From assembly GCF_016765775.1 (NCBI RefSeq), contig NZ_JAESVN010000002.1:310001-374000 (forward strand): a stretch of 64,000 nucleotides of DNA, read 5' to 3'. The translations under genes and the position numbers were made by a program. Shown one piece after another: positions 26,189 through 36,427 of the stretch; position 1 is the first letter of the stretch; each line of letters begins with the position of its first letter. Below the pieces are notes generated by a model. It saw only the letters and a program-made list of their open reading frames with translations, was not told where the DNA came from and searched no databases. This stretch comes from Szabonella alba. Its GTDB lineage: Bacteria > Pseudomonadota > Alphaproteobacteria > Rhodobacterales > Rhodobacteraceae.

Positions 26189-26640
26189 GAAACACCTCTG
26201 ACTGTTCCACATGGTTAGGACGCCTGCGCGCCTTCGGCAAGGATATTGCAACTATAATGCTGTCAGGGGCGGATGGTTTATCCGGTGATGACTGTTTTTC
26301 AGGCGAAGTTTGCGCAGGACGCGACAAGGCGGCGGGGCCAAAGCGAATCGGCCGGTCTTGAGGGAAAACCGGGTGATTGGATGGTGATTCGATCAAATTC
26401 GTTTCCAAACCGTCCAATGTATAAGGCAGGAAGATGAAGCCATAACCCGGGCAACTTGGTCGAATCCCGATCCGCGTGAAATTTGTGCAGTGTTACAGGA
26501 AATCTTTCCCGGATCGCATCTGCGGTCGGGAATTCGTTGACAGAACGATCTTAACGCGAAACTGTATTACTAGAATGTAACAATATGGCAGGGCGGTGCA
26601 GACCCGTCCCATGCCATGGCACCCTAACAGGGCTTTTGTC
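26189..26640. other. Divergent promoter region, GntR operon / importer 2 operon
   Basis: A 452-base gap that is visibly AT-richer than its surroundings, without a supportable gene. It holds TTGACA on the plus strand (26537-26542) with only weak -10 matches behind it, TGTTAC (26491-26496) and its complement GTAACA (26577-26582), and CTGTATTAC about 20 bases before the latter. These are candidate sites for the GntR protein, but none is a perfect close dyad. Confidence 0.45.
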
Positions 26641-27564
26641 ATGTTAAAATATATCGGTGGTCGTTTGGCCGCCATCATTGCGCTTGCCTTCGGCATCAGC
26701 GTGCTCGTCTTTCTCATGATCCGGCTGATCCCGGGGGACCCGGTGATTGCCCTTCTGGGATCGCAGGCAGGCAATGCCGAGATGATCGAGCGGCTGCGCG
26801 GGCAGCTTGGCCTGAACGAGCCGCTGATCCAGCAATATCTGATCTGGCTGGGCAATGTGTTTCAGGGCGATTTCGGCTATTCTTATGGTCGGCAGCGCCC
26901 GGTTCTGGAACTGCTGAGCATCAATTTCGGCCCGACGGCGCAACTGACCCTCGCCGCGCTGATCCTGTCCGTCTCATTCGGGCTGCTTCTGGGCGCATGG
27001 GCTGCGGTGCGCCGCAACCGTGCGCCCGACACAATCGGCATGGGGCTGGCGCTGGCCTTCATGTCGATGCCCAGTTTCTGGCTGGGCCTGCTGCTGATCC
27101 TGCTGTTCGCGGTGACATGGCCGATCTTTGATGTGGTGGGGGGTACCTCGTTCAAGGGGCTGGTGCTGCCCGCCGTCACGCTGGCGCTGGGCACGATCGG
27201 GTTCAACGCGCGGTTCGTGCGCTCATCGCTGCTGGCGGCGCAGAGCCAGAAGCACGTTCTGACCGCGCGGGCCAAGGGGTTGCGGCGCCATGTCGTCTTT
27301 CTGCGCCATGTGCTGCGCAATTCGCTGCTGCCGATCCTGACGGTGGTCGGTCTGCAACTGGGCAATCTGCTGTCTGGCACGGTGGTGGTGGAGACAGTGT
27401 TCTCCCGTCCCGGGCTTGGGCGGCTCTTGGTCGATGCGATCCTGTCCAAGGACTACCTGACCATTCAGGCCGTCGTTCTGGTCATTGCGCTGATCTACGC
27501 GCTGGTGAACTTCATGGTCGATCTGCTGTATCCGGTGCTCGACCCCCGGATCGCGCGGCGCTGA
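26641..27564 (+). CDS. Peptide-type ABC transporter permease, DppB class (importer 2)
   Basis: A 307-residue permease. N-terminal helix IGGRLAAIIALAFGISVLVFLMIRLIPGDPVIALLG is the DppB signature, then LIQQYLIWLGNVFQGDFGYSY and the coupling loop LTARAKGLRRHVVFLRHVLRNSLLPILT. Start at MLKYIGGR with AGGG upstream. First gene of an 11-gene plus-strand operon. Confidence 0.92.
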   Translation: MLKYIGGRLAAIIALAFGISVLVFLMIRLIPGDPVIALLGSQAGNAEMIERLRGQLGLNEPLIQQYLIWLGNVFQGDFGYSYGRQRPVLELLSINFGPTAQLTLAALILSVSFGLLLGAWAAVRRNRAPDTIGMGLALAFMSMPSFWLGLLLILLFAVTWPIFDVVGGTSFKGLVLPAVTLALGTIGFNARFVRSSLLAAQSQKHVLTARAKGLRRHVVFLRHVLRNSLLPILTVVGLQLGNLLSGTVVVETVFSRPGLGRLLVDAILSKDYLTIQAVVLVIALIYALVNFMVDLLYPVLDPRIARR

Positions 27565-27570
27565 CGGGGG

Positions 27571-28476
27571 ATGGACCAGATGACAGTTTCTTCCGAAAAC
27601 GCACAGACCGCCGACAGCGCCCAAGGCCTTGCCCCGAAAACGCCGCTTTGGACCCGGTTGCGCCGGGCATATCGCCACCGCGCGCTGGCCATCGGAACGG
27701 TGATCTGTCTGCTCTTGGTGCTGATGGTCACGGCGGCACCGCTGCTGACAGCGGCCGATCCCAATATGCAACGCGCGATGATGACGTTTCAGCCACCCTC
27801 GGCCGAGGCGCTGATGGGCACCGATGCCTTTGGCCGCGACATGCTGGCGCGGGTGCTTTATGGCGGCCGCGTCACGATGCTGGCCAGCCTGACGGTGGTG
27901 GTGCTGGGTGCGTTTTTCGGCACGATTTTCGGGTTGGTGGCGGGATATGTCGGCGGGGCGACGGGTTTCGTCATCATGCGCTTTGTCGATCTGCTGCTGG
28001 CCTTTCCCGGCATCCTGCTGGCGCTGGCGATCACCGCCATTCTGGGACCGGGCCTTATCAACGGGGTCATCGCGATCTCAATCATTCTGATCCCGGTCTA
28101 TGCGCGACTGGTCGAAGGCGCGACGGCCGAGGTCCGCGCCCTGCCTTTCGTGCAGGCCGCGGTGACGCTGGGCGCGGGACCGCTGCGCATCATGGCAACC
28201 CATATCCTGCCCAATGTGCTGTCGCCGGTGATCGTCATGACGACCTCATGGCTGGGCGTTGCGGCGCTCTGGATCACGGCGCTGGGCTTCATCGGGCTGG
28301 GCGTGCAGCCGCCGCAGCCAGAATGGGGCGCGATCCTGAATGACGGGCAGGCCTATCTGACCCTTGCATGGTGGATCACCGTCTTTCCGGGGCTGTTCCT
28401 GTCGCTCTTCGTGGTTGGGGTGAACCTGATCGGCGACGGGCTGCGCGATGAGCTTGACCCGACACTTTCAAAATAA
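27571..28476 (+). CDS. Peptide-type ABC transporter permease, DppC class (importer 2)
   Basis: A 301-residue permease with the DppC layout: polar N terminus, helix ALAIGTVICLLLVLMVTAAPLL, periplasmic GTDAFGRDMLARVLYGGRVT, and coupling loop AEVRALPFVQAAVTLGAGPLRIMATHILPN. It starts six bases after the previous stop; GGGGG sits close to the first ATG, and a second ATG nine bases on is an alternative. Confidence 0.92.
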   Translation: MDQMTVSSENAQTADSAQGLAPKTPLWTRLRRAYRHRALAIGTVICLLLVLMVTAAPLLTAADPNMQRAMMTFQPPSAEALMGTDAFGRDMLARVLYGGRVTMLASLTVVVLGAFFGTIFGLVAGYVGGATGFVIMRFVDLLLAFPGILLALAITAILGPGLINGVIAISIILIPVYARLVEGATAEVRALPFVQAAVTLGAGPLRIMATHILPNVLSPVIVMTTSWLGVAALWITALGFIGLGVQPPQPEWGAILNDGQAYLTLAWWITVFPGLFLSLFVVGVNLIGDGLRDELDPTLSK

Positions 28477-28499
28477 CGAACCCAACAGAGGAAAAGACC

Positions 28500-30056
28500 A
28501 TGAAACGGAAACTGCCCCTCATTCTTGCCGCGCTTGGCCTGACATTCACGGCCCCTGCCGCGATGACACAGGAGCTGGTTGTAGGCTGGTCCGCGCCGAA
28601 TGACACGCTGAACCCTGTTACCACGGGGCGGCGCGATACCGGCCCGATCCTGTCGAACATCTTTGATACGCTTGTCTGGCTGACACCGGATTTCAAGGTG
28701 GAGCCGCTGCTGGCGACCGAGTGGAGCGTTTCCGAGGACCGGCTGAGCTATACGTTCAAACTGCGCGAGGATGTCGCCTTTCATGACGGCACCCCGTTCA
28801 ATGCAGCGGCGGTGGTCCGCAACTTTGAATACATCATGGACCCCGATACGCAGTCCAAGATCTCACTGGGGTTGCTTGGCCCCTGCAGGACCGCCGAGGC
28901 GACCGGCGAGTTCGAACTGAAGATCACCTGCGGTCAGCCCTATGGCGCATTGCTGGCGCAGATCGGCGAACCCTATCTGGGCATCCAGTCCCCTGCCGCG
29001 ATCGAGACCTATGGCGCCGATCTGGGTCAGCACCCGGTCGGGACGGGTCCGTTCCGGTTTGTCGAACTTATGTCCGATGACAGCGTGGTCCTTGAACGCA
29101 ACCCCGATTACAACTGGATGGCGGCCTCGCTGAACCATGAAGGCCCCGCGAATATCGAGAAGATCACCTTTCAGGTCGTCACCAATTCGCAGGCCCGCGT
29201 CAGCCAGTTTCAAAGCGGGCAAAGTCATGTGATGCACCGGGTTCCGGGACTGCACTGGAAAACGCTTGGCGCATCGGGGCGCTACAACACCTATGAGGTG
29301 CCGATCAGCGGTCTGGGCATCTTCGCCCCGATCAACGCCTCGACCTTCCCGACCGATGATCTGGCGGTGCGCAAGGCCATCCTGCATGCCGTGGATCAGG
29401 AGGGCGTCGTGCAACTGGCCGAGGCCGGGGTTTTTCCGGTCAGCCGCACACCCCTGACCGAGGGGCTTCTGGGGCATGATCCCGCGCTTGCCGAGGGCTA
29501 TGGCTATGATCCCGAGAAGGTGGCCGAGGTGCTGGAGGCTGCTGGCTGGACCATGGGAAGCCAGTTCTGGGAAAAGGACGGTCGCACCCTGTCGCTGAAG
29601 ATCACCGCGATTTCCGAAAACGCCAGCTACATGGCGCTGGCGCAGGCGATCCAGGGCTATCTGGCAGCAGTCAATATCGAGGCGACACTCGAACCCATGA
29701 CATCGCCGGCCTGGAATGCCGCGAATATCGCGGGTGAGATGAACCTGACCCCGCTGCAATATATCGCGGTCGACCCCGACGCGCTGCGTTTCTGGTTCAC
29801 GGAAGGCCAGTATTTCAACTGGTCGCACTGGACCGACCCGGCGTTCACCGAACTTCTGGATGAGGCGGTGGCCCTTGCGGATGAAGGCGCGCGCGCCGAG
29901 GCCTATCGCGAGGCGCAGCGCATTCTTCTGGACAATGCCGTGATCCTGCCGATCCGCCAGAATCTGGATCTGACCATGTCGGCGAAAAACGTGACCGGCA
30001 TCACCTGGTCGGGTGGCGGATTTCAGTACTTCGGCGCGGTGAAGATCGAGGACTGA
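28500..30056 (+). CDS. ABC transporter solute-binding protein, family 5 (importer 2)
   Basis: A 518-residue periplasmic binding protein. Signal peptide MKRKLPLILAALGLTFTAPAAM with cleavage near TQELVVG, then family-5 marks ESP-like NDTLNPV, YTFKLREDVAFHDGTPFNAAAV near residue 85 and AVRKAILHAVDQEGVV in the second lobe. GAGGAAAAG precedes the ATG. Unusually it is third in the operon, between the permeases and the amidohydrolase, and is followed by a strong hairpin. Ligand unknown. Confidence 0.92.
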   Translation: MKRKLPLILAALGLTFTAPAAMTQELVVGWSAPNDTLNPVTTGRRDTGPILSNIFDTLVWLTPDFKVEPLLATEWSVSEDRLSYTFKLREDVAFHDGTPFNAAAVVRNFEYIMDPDTQSKISLGLLGPCRTAEATGEFELKITCGQPYGALLAQIGEPYLGIQSPAAIETYGADLGQHPVGTGPFRFVELMSDDSVVLERNPDYNWMAASLNHEGPANIEKITFQVVTNSQARVSQFQSGQSHVMHRVPGLHWKTLGASGRYNTYEVPISGLGIFAPINASTFPTDDLAVRKAILHAVDQEGVVQLAEAGVFPVSRTPLTEGLLGHDPALAEGYGYDPEKVAEVLEAAGWTMGSQFWEKDGRTLSLKITAISENASYMALAQAIQGYLAAVNIEATLEPMTSPAWNAANIAGEMNLTPLQYIAVDPDALRFWFTEGQYFNWSHWTDPAFTELLDEAVALADEGARAEAYREAQRILLDNAVILPIRQNLDLTMSAKNVTGITWSGGGFQYFGAVKIED

Positions 30057-30073
30057 AGCGGGTTCCGCCCGAA

Positions 30074-30103
30074 GCCGCGACCGGACGCTCCCCCGGTCGC
30101 GGC
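30074..30103 (+). promoter_or_regulatory. Strong intra-operon hairpin after binding-protein gene 2
   Basis: Perfect 11-bp arms GCCGCGACCGG (30074-30084) and CCGGTCGCGGC (30093-30103) around ACGCTCCC, 18 bases after the SBP2 stop and without a T-run. Likely an mRNA-stabilising or partial-termination element raising binding-protein yield. Confidence 0.7.
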
Positions 30104-30130
30104 GATTATCCAGCAGAAAGGATGACAGAA

Positions 30131-31381
30131 ATGCGCAGCTTCATAACGGCCCGCCGCCTGATCGACGGCAAGGGCGGCGTGATGACCGGACAGCCGGTGG
30201 TCGAGATCGACGGGGCGCGGATCGTCGCGCTGCACGAAAACGCCCCCGAAGGCGCAGAGTTGCGCGATTTCGGCGATGCGACGATCCTGCCGGGCCTGAT
30301 CGACACCCATGTCCATCTGAACATGCCCGGCAACGGGATGCTGCTGGAAGAGGTGATGCGCGAGGGCGTCGAGGTGATGCTGGCCACCTCGGTCGGCTCG
30401 GCCCTGCAGGCGCTGGGCGCGGGCATCACGACGGTGCGCGATGTGGGCTGTTTCGGCACCACCGCCTTTTCGGTGCGGCGCGCGCTTGCACTTGGCTATG
30501 CAACCGGCGCGCGGGTCATGGCGGCGGGGGCACCGATCACCATCACCGGCGGCCATACCTGGTATATGGGCGGCGAATGCGACGGCGAGGAAGCGCTGCG
30601 CCACAAGGTGCGTGCGCTGATCAAGGACGGGGCCGAGTTCATCAAGGTGATGGGCAGCGGTGGCGGCACGCTGAACACGGCGTCATGGCGGCCTGCCTTC
30701 ACGCAGGACGAGATGGATGCCATCGTGTCCGAGTCCCATCGCAATGAACGCCGGGTGACGGTCCATTGCCTCTGCGCCGAGTCCATCGACATCGCGGTGC
30801 GGGCCGGGGTGGACCAGATCGAACATGCGGGATTCATCCGCAGGAATGCACCGCAGCATTACGATGCTGCCGTGGCTGAACGTCTGGCGAAATCGGGTAT
30901 TCCGGTGACGACCACGCTGGCCGTGGGGGCGACGGCGATCAATGCCATGCAGCAGATCGAAGGGCGCAGCCCTGAACAGGACGCCTTCCTTGCCCGCTGG
31001 CAGCGGATGCTGGCCGAGAATGTCGAACAGTTCACCCGGCTGTCCGAGGCGGGCGTGACCTTCGTTGCGGGCACCGATGCGGGCTGGCGATTTACCTCTT
31101 TCGACAGTCTGGTGCTGGAACTGCAGATGATGGAACAGGGCGGCATGGCGGTTTCCGACTGCATCGCCGCTGCGACGGGCCGCGCCGCCGGGGTGATCGG
31201 CCTTGAGGATCGCGGCATCCTTGCGCCGGGGCTTCTGGCCGATCTGATTGTCGTCAAAGGCAACCCGCTGGAGGATCTGGCAGCCCTGCACGATCTGGAC
31301 CTGATCCTGCAAGGCGGTGTTGACCATCTGCCGACCCCGCGCGCGCAGCGGGCGGCGCAGGCCATGACCGTTCCGGGCTGA
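30131..31381 (+). CDS. Metal-dependent amidohydrolase (imidazolonepropionase/prolidase-like)
   Basis: A 416-residue amidohydrolase-superfamily enzyme. Metal ligands: LPGLIDTHVHLNM (HxH), FIKVMGSG with a likely bridging Lys, VHCLCAES (His), IEHAGFI (His) and GTDAG (Asp). Close relatives include L-Arg/L-Lys carboxypeptidases of the Sgx9260 type, Xaa-Pro dipeptidases and imidazolonepropionase, so cleavage of an N-acyl amino acid or dipeptide-like bond is plausible. ATG at 30131 has AAGGA at proper distance; the ATG nine bases earlier overlaps that site. The ATPase gene follows after one base. Confidence 0.87.
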   Translation: MRSFITARRLIDGKGGVMTGQPVVEIDGARIVALHENAPEGAELRDFGDATILPGLIDTHVHLNMPGNGMLLEEVMREGVEVMLATSVGSALQALGAGITTVRDVGCFGTTAFSVRRALALGYATGARVMAAGAPITITGGHTWYMGGECDGEEALRHKVRALIKDGAEFIKVMGSGGGTLNTASWRPAFTQDEMDAIVSESHRNERRVTVHCLCAESIDIAVRAGVDQIEHAGFIRRNAPQHYDAAVAERLAKSGIPVTTTLAVGATAINAMQQIEGRSPEQDAFLARWQRMLAENVEQFTRLSEAGVTFVAGTDAGWRFTSFDSLVLELQMMEQGGMAVSDCIAAATGRAAGVIGLEDRGILAPGLLADLIVVKGNPLEDLAALHDLDLILQGGVDHLPTPRAQRAAQAMTVPG

Positions 31382-31382
31382 C

Positions 31383-32372
31383 ATGGAACCGGCTGCGGCA
31401 CAAACAAGCGATGAGGTCGTGCTGTCGGTGCGCGACCTTCAGACATGGTTCGACACGCCCGCAGGTACCGTCCGGGCGGTTGACGGGCTGAGTTTCGATA
31501 TCCGGGCGCGCCGGACGCTGGGCATCGTCGGCGAAAGCGGTTCGGGCAAAAGCGTCACCTCGCTGTCGGTCATGCGCCTGCTGGACCCGCCGGGCCGGAT
31601 TGCCGGGGGTGAGATCCTGTTCCGGGGGCAGGATCTTGCAACCCTGTCTGAGGCCGAGATGTGCCGGCTGCGGGGACAGGCGCTGTGCCTTGTGTTTCAG
31701 GATCCGATGACGGCGCTGAACCCGGTTTACCGGGTCGGTCGGCAGGTTTCCGAGGCAATCCTTGCCCATACCGATATTTCCGCGCGCGCTGCGCGGAAAC
31801 GGGTGATCGAGCTGTTCCGCATGGTCGGCATTCCCGATCCCGAACGCCGCGTCGACGAATTTCCGCATAACCTGTCGGGCGGGATGCGCCAGCGCGTCAC
31901 CATCGCGATGGCGATGGCGAACCGGCCCGATCTGCTGATCCTAGATGAACCGACAACCGCGCTGGATGTGACGATTCAGGCGCAGATCCTCGATCTGGTG
32001 AAGGGGCTGACCGATACGACGGTGCTGCTGATCACCCATGACATCGGCGTGGTGCAGGAAATGTGCGATGAGGTGATCGTGATGTATGGCGGGCGGGTGA
32101 TGGAACACGGGCCGGTCAGGGCTGTCACCGGCGCGCCGCGCCATCCCTATACGGCGGGGCTGCTGGCCTCGATCCCCTCGGCGGCGCAGCGCGGGCAGCG
32201 GCTGAACGCGATTGCCGGATCGGTGCCCAGCCCGCTGGCCATGCCACCCGGCTGTCCCTTCGCGCCGCGCTGTCCCCGGGCGATGCCGGTCTGTGAAACC
32301 CGGCCCGCAGCGGTTGAGGTGGCACCAGGGCATCGCGTTGCCTGCTGGCTGGAAGAGGGGGCGCAGGCATGA
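31383..32372 (+). CDS. Peptide-type ABC transporter ATPase, DppD class (importer 2)
   Basis: A 329-residue ATPase: Walker [11 protein letters not shown], signature [15 protein letters not shown], Walker [15 protein letters not shown], switch His in LITHDIGVV, and the C-terminal [17 protein letters not shown] extension. It begins one base after the amidohydrolase stop and its own stop overlaps the next start. Confidence 0.93.
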   Translation: MEPAAAQTSDEVVLSVRDLQTWFDTPAGTVRAVDGLSFDIRARRTLGIVGESGSGKSVTSLSVMRLLDPPGRIAGGEILFRGQDLATLSEAEMCRLRGQALCLVFQDPMTALNPVYRVGRQVSEAILAHTDISARAARKRVIELFRMVGIPDPERRVDEFPHNLSGGMRQRVTIAMAMANRPDLLILDEPTTALDVTIQAQILDLVKGLTDTTVLLITHDIGVVQEMCDEVIVMYGGRVMEHGPVRAVTGAPRHPYTAGLLASIPSAAQRGQRLNAIAGSVPSPLAMPPGCPFAPRCPRAMPVCETRPAAVEVAPGHRVACWLEEGAQA

Positions 32373-33370
32373 CGGGCGAAGCGATGCCGAAACCGGAACA
32401 GGCCAAGGATGCGCTGATGCAGGTGCGCGATCTGCGCGTCTGGTACGGCGGCAAGGGGTCGTTGTTCGGGAAACCTGACTGGGTGCGGGCGGTGGACGGC
32501 GTTTCGCTGGATATCCGTCAGGGGGAAACGCTGGGACTTGTGGGCGAATCCGGTTGCGGCAAGTCAAGTCTGGGCCGCGCGCTGATCCGGCTGGAAAAAC
32601 CGCATTCCGGGTCAATCCTGTTCGGCGGTGAGGATCTGGCAACCGTTCCCGTCGCCCGGTTGCGCGCGTTGCGGCGTGATATGCAGATGGTCTTTCAGGA
32701 CCCGATGAGCAGCCTTGACCCCCGCATGACGATCCGCCGGACCATCGCCGAAGGGCTGGTGATCGCCGGGATCGATCGCGACGAACGCAATGCAAGGGTC
32801 GAGGATCTGATCGAGATCGTCGGGCTGCGGCGTGAACATCTGGACCGCTATCCGCATGAATTTTCGGGCGGGCAGCGGCAGCGCATCGGTATCGCCCGCG
32901 CGCTGGCGCTGCGCCCGAAACTGGTCGTCGCGGATGAACCGGTTTCGGCGCTGGATGTTTCGGTGCAGTCGCAGGTTCTGAACCTGATGAAGGATCTGCA
33001 GATCGAATTCGGGCTGACCTATCTGTTCATCGCGCATGATCTGGGTGTGGTCGAATATATCTCGGACCGCGTGGGGGTGATGTATCTGGGCCGGATGGTG
33101 GAACTGGCGGATGCGGGCGATCTCTATGCCCGCCCCATGATGCCCTATACGCAGGCGCTGCTGTCGGCGATCCCCGGCGGTGAGGCCGCGACGGGGCGGC
33201 GGCGGATCATCCTGAAGGGCGATGTGCCCAGCCCGCGCAATCCGCCCTCGGGCTGCCCGTTCCGCACCCGCTGCTGGCGGGCAGAGCCGCGCTGTGCGGC
33301 CGAGGTTCCGCACTTGCAGGAAGTCGCGCCGCGCCATTGGGCGGCCTGCCATTTCCCCGGTCAGGACTAG
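32369..33370 (+). CDS. Peptide-type ABC transporter ATPase, DppF class (importer 2)
   Basis: A 333-residue ATPase: Walker [12 protein letters not shown], signature [15 protein letters not shown], Walker [15 protein letters not shown], and cysteine tail [18 protein letters not shown]. It completes the second importer, whose subunit genes are interrupted by the amidohydrolase gene, a sign that the enzyme and transporter evolved as a unit. Confidence 0.93.
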   Translation: MTGEAMPKPEQAKDALMQVRDLRVWYGGKGSLFGKPDWVRAVDGVSLDIRQGETLGLVGESGCGKSSLGRALIRLEKPHSGSILFGGEDLATVPVARLRALRRDMQMVFQDPMSSLDPRMTIRRTIAEGLVIAGIDRDERNARVEDLIEIVGLRREHLDRYPHEFSGGQRQRIGIARALALRPKLVVADEPVSALDVSVQSQVLNLMKDLQIEFGLTYLFIAHDLGVVEYISDRVGVMYLGRMVELADAGDLYARPMMPYTQALLSAIPGGEAATGRRRIILKGDVPSPRNPPSGCPFRTRCWRAEPRCAAEVPHLQEVAPRHWAACHFPGQD

Positions 33371-33383
33371 AAAGGAAAGCGTC

Positions 33384-34133
33384 ATGGAGATCAGATTCGA
33401 CGGCGAAAGGGTCATCGTGACCGGCGCGGGCCATGGCATCGGACGCGGTATCGCGCAGGAATTCGCGGCGCTTGGTGCCGAAGTTCTGGCACTCGATGTC
33501 AACAAGGCGGGTCTGGACGAAACGGCCGGGGGGGGCGAGGGCCTTCTGACGACCGGGTTGCTTGACGTGACCGACCCGGCTGCGGTGCGGTCTGTGGTCG
33601 AAGGTTTCGGCCCCGCCTCGATCCTTGTGCACAGCGCGGGCGGGGTGCGGGGGCAGGTCGGCCGCCCGCTGGAAGAGATCACGCCCGCAGACTGGTCGGA
33701 TATCGTTGACGTGAACATGAAAGGCGCCTTCCTGATGGCGCAGGCCGTGGTGCCCGAGATGAAGAAACTGCGGCGCGGGCGGATCATCACCATTTCATCG
33801 GGTGCCGGGCTGGGCGTCAGTCTGACCGGCATTCAGGCCTATGCCGCCGCCAAGGCAGGGGAAATCGGCCTGACCCGGCAACTGGCGCATGAGCTTGGCC
33901 CCTTTGGCATCACCGTCAACAGCATCGCGCCCGGCTTCGTGCGGTCAAACCCGACGACCGAACGTCAATGGGACGCTTACGGTCCCGAAGGGCAGGAGCG
34001 TCTGACCGGCAGCATCTTCATGCGCCGCACCGGTCGGGTTGAGGATATTTCGGGCCTGACGCTGTTTCTGGCCAGCGACCGGGCGGAATGGATCACCGGA
34101 CAGGTCATTCAGGTGAACGGGGGCCGCGCATGA
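33384..34133 (+). CDS. Short-chain dehydrogenase/reductase
   Basis: A 249-residue classical SDR: cofactor loop VIVTGAGHGIGRGI, ISSGAG with the catalytic Ser, YAAAKAGE with the YxxxK pair, and NSIAPGFV. Start at MEIRFDGERV follows GAAAGGAAAGCGTC; the longer frame overlaps the ATPase gene and is not coding. The active-site Asn lies in the segment VDVNMKGAF. Its stop overlaps the M20 gene start as ATGA. Confidence 0.9.
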   Translation: MEIRFDGERVIVTGAGHGIGRGIAQEFAALGAEVLALDVNKAGLDETAGGGEGLLTTGLLDVTDPAAVRSVVEGFGPASILVHSAGGVRGQVGRPLEEITPADWSDIVDVNMKGAFLMAQAVVPEMKKLRRGRIITISSGAGLGVSLTGIQAYAAAKAGEIGLTRQLAHELGPFGITVNSIAPGFVRSNPTTERQWDAYGPEGQERLTGSIFMRRTGRVEDISGLTLFLASDRAEWITGQVIQVNGGRA

Positions 34134-35521
34134 CCGGGGCCGCCGCGCATGACTGGCTGGACGCGCAGGAACCGGCGCTGCGCGCAAGGCTTTATGATTT
34201 CGCGCGCATTGCCAGCGTGTCCACCGATCCTGCCTATGCCCAAGGCATGATGAATGGCGCCGCGTTTCTGGCCGCCTATCTGCGCGAGATTGGATTTGAT
34301 CACGTCGCGGTCAATCCGACCCCGGGCCATGCCATCCTGACGGGGGAATGGATGGGGGCCCCAGGCGCACCGGTGATCCTTGTCTATGGCCATTACGATG
34401 TGCAACCGCCCGACCCGCTGGATCAATGGCATTCGGACCCGTTCGAACCCGAATTGCGCGACGGGCGGATCTATGCGCGCGGCATCTCGGATGACAAGGG
34501 GCCGCTGATGGTGGCGCTTGGCGCGATGGAGGCGCTGATGGCGACTGCGGGCGGTCTGCCGGTCAATGTGCGCCTGCTGATCGAAGGCGCCGAGGAGATG
34601 GGCAGCGCCCATCTGGAGGATTTCGTGACCGCCCATCCCGGCCTTGTCACGGCGGATTTCCTGCTGTCGGCGGACGGTGCGATGTGGCGCGCGGATCTGC
34701 CCACGGTCACGGTTGCCAGCCGGGGCATGGCGGCGCTGAATGTCACCGTCCGGGGGGCCGCGAAAGACCTGCATTCCGGTCGCTATGGCGGGGGCGTGCC
34801 CAATGCCGCGCAGGTCTTGGTCACGATGCTGGCCGCGCTGCATGACCCTGAAACCGGGGCGGTGGCGGTGCCCGGATTCTATGATGGTGTTGTGCCGCCC
34901 GACGCTGAAACCCGCGCGGCACTGGCCGATATTCCCTTTGACGAGGCCGGGTTTCTGGCCGGTCTGGGGGTCAGGCAAGGCACGGGTGAGGCGGGCTACA
35001 GTTTTCTGGAACGCAACTGGCTGCGCCCGACGCTGGAGATCAACGGGCTGACATCAGGCTATACCGGCCCCGGTTTCAAGACCGTGATCGGCGCTGTGGC
35101 CGAGGCCAAGATTTCCTGTCGGCTGGTGCCGGGACAGGATCCGGGCCGCATTCTGGACCTGCTGGAGGCGGAACTGACCCGGCTTTGCCCCGATTGCGCG
35201 ACAGTGAGTTTCGCGCGCAAGCCCGGTGTGGCCTGGCCCTCGGCCCTGCCGCTCGACCATCCGGGGTTGCGGCTGGCGATGGAAGTGCTGGAAGAGATCT
35301 ACGGCCAGCCCGCCCGCGCCGTCCGCATGGGCGCGACCATTCCCATCGCCGAGATGTTCGACCGGGTGCTGGGCATGGGCACGGTGTTCTTTTCCTTCTC
35401 GACCGCCGATGAGGATTACCATGCCCCGAATGAGTTTTTCCGGCTGGAACGCTGGCAGGACGGGCTGCGCGCCTGGGTTACCTATCTGGCCCGGCTGGCC
35501 GCGATGGAGAGACCGGAATGA
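34130..35521 (+). CDS. M20-family metallopeptidase / dipeptidase
   Basis: A 463-residue di-zinc enzyme of the CNDP-like dipeptidase group. Catalytic marks: VYGHYDVQPPDPLDQWHSDP (His and Asp of the metal site), RGISDDKGPL (bridging Asp), EGAEEMGS (catalytic Glu and metal Glu) and a C-terminal YHAPNEF His. The dimerisation domain holds DLHSGRYGG. Start at MTGAAAHDW overlaps the SDR stop. M20 enzymes include dipeptidases and N-carbamoyl/N-acyl amino-acid hydrolases, which fits downstream processing of hydantoinase products. Confidence 0.9.
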   Translation: MTGAAAHDWLDAQEPALRARLYDFARIASVSTDPAYAQGMMNGAAFLAAYLREIGFDHVAVNPTPGHAILTGEWMGAPGAPVILVYGHYDVQPPDPLDQWHSDPFEPELRDGRIYARGISDDKGPLMVALGAMEALMATAGGLPVNVRLLIEGAEEMGSAHLEDFVTAHPGLVTADFLLSADGAMWRADLPTVTVASRGMAALNVTVRGAAKDLHSGRYGGGVPNAAQVLVTMLAALHDPETGAVAVPGFYDGVVPPDAETRAALADIPFDEAGFLAGLGVRQGTGEAGYSFLERNWLRPTLEINGLTSGYTGPGFKTVIGAVAEAKISCRLVPGQDPGRILDLLEAELTRLCPDCATVSFARKPGVAWPSALPLDHPGLRLAMEVLEEIYGQPARAVRMGATIPIAEMFDRVLGMGTVFFSFSTADEDYHAPNEFFRLERWQDGLRAWVTYLARLAAMERPE

Positions 35522-36411
35522 CCGGCACACCGGAACCCTGGCAATGGGATGAATCCGTCTGGCGCGGCAAGGTGAATCGGGTCCGCGCGGGTCGTCCGCT
35601 GCGCCCCACCCATTGGCCCGATGGTGCGCGCTGTGCGGTGGCGCTGTCCTTTGACGTGGACCATGAAACCAATGAACTGCGCGATGGTGGTGCCTCCATC
35701 GGCGCGATGAGCCGGGGACAATATGGCAACCGGCAGGGCGTTCCCCGCATCATGGACCTGATCCGGCGCGAGGATCTGCGCGTCTCCTTCTATGTGCCTG
35801 CGGTGGTCGCGCTGCTGTATCCCGATGAAACCCGCATGTTCGCCGCCGAAGGCCGTGAGGTGGCGCTGCATGGCTGGATTCACGAACGCAATTCCATCCT
35901 GCCCCCTGCGGCCGAACGTGACCTGCAACTGCGTGCTGCCGATGTGCTGGAACGGATCGCGGGGCAGCGCCCGGTGGGCATCCGCACCCCGTCCTGGGAT
36001 TTTTCGCATGTCACGCTGGAAATCAGTCGCGACATGGGGCTGCTTTACGATTCCTCGCTGATGGCCGATGTCGACTGCCATGAATTGCTGCTGGATGGGC
36101 AGCCGACCGGGCTTGTCGAACTGCCGGTGGAATGGATCCGCGATGATGCGGTCTATTTCAACATGAACCGTTTTGCCGCGCTGCGCCCCTATACGCCGCC
36201 CGAGGCGGTGTTCGACATTTTCCGGCGTGAGTTTGAGGCGGCCCATGACGAGGGCGGCATCTTCCAGCTGACGCTGCATCCGCATGTGACCGGCTATCGG
36301 TCGCGCCTGTGGATCCTGCGCGATCTGGTGGCCCTGATGAAGGACAAAGGCGATTGCTGGTTCGCAACCCATGCCGAAATTGCGGAATGGGCGAAGGGCA
36401 ATGCGGCCTGA
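35518..36411 (+). CDS. Polysaccharide deacetylase (NodB) family hydrolase
   Basis: A 297-residue NodB-fold hydrolase. ALSFDVDHETNEL supplies the catalytic/metal Asp pair, VALHGWIHER the histidine motif, GIRTPSWDFS the RxPxG-like loop, and LTLHPHVTG the late His. This motif set matches the PuuE/uricase-like subgroup, which hydrolyses cyclic amides such as allantoin or imides rather than polysaccharide. No signal peptide, so cytoplasmic, which favours that reading. Overlaps the M20 stop as ATGA. Confidence 0.85.
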   Translation: MTGTPEPWQWDESVWRGKVNRVRAGRPLRPTHWPDGARCAVALSFDVDHETNELRDGGASIGAMSRGQYGNRQGVPRIMDLIRREDLRVSFYVPAVVALLYPDETRMFAAEGREVALHGWIHERNSILPPAAERDLQLRAADVLERIAGQRPVGIRTPSWDFSHVTLEISRDMGLLYDSSLMADVDCHELLLDGQPTGLVELPVEWIRDDAVYFNMNRFAALRPYTPPEAVFDIFRREFEAAHDEGGIFQLTLHPHVTGYRSRLWILRDLVALMKDKGDCWFATHAEIAEWAKGNAA

Positions 36412-36427
36412 CGGCGGGGGAAAGTGC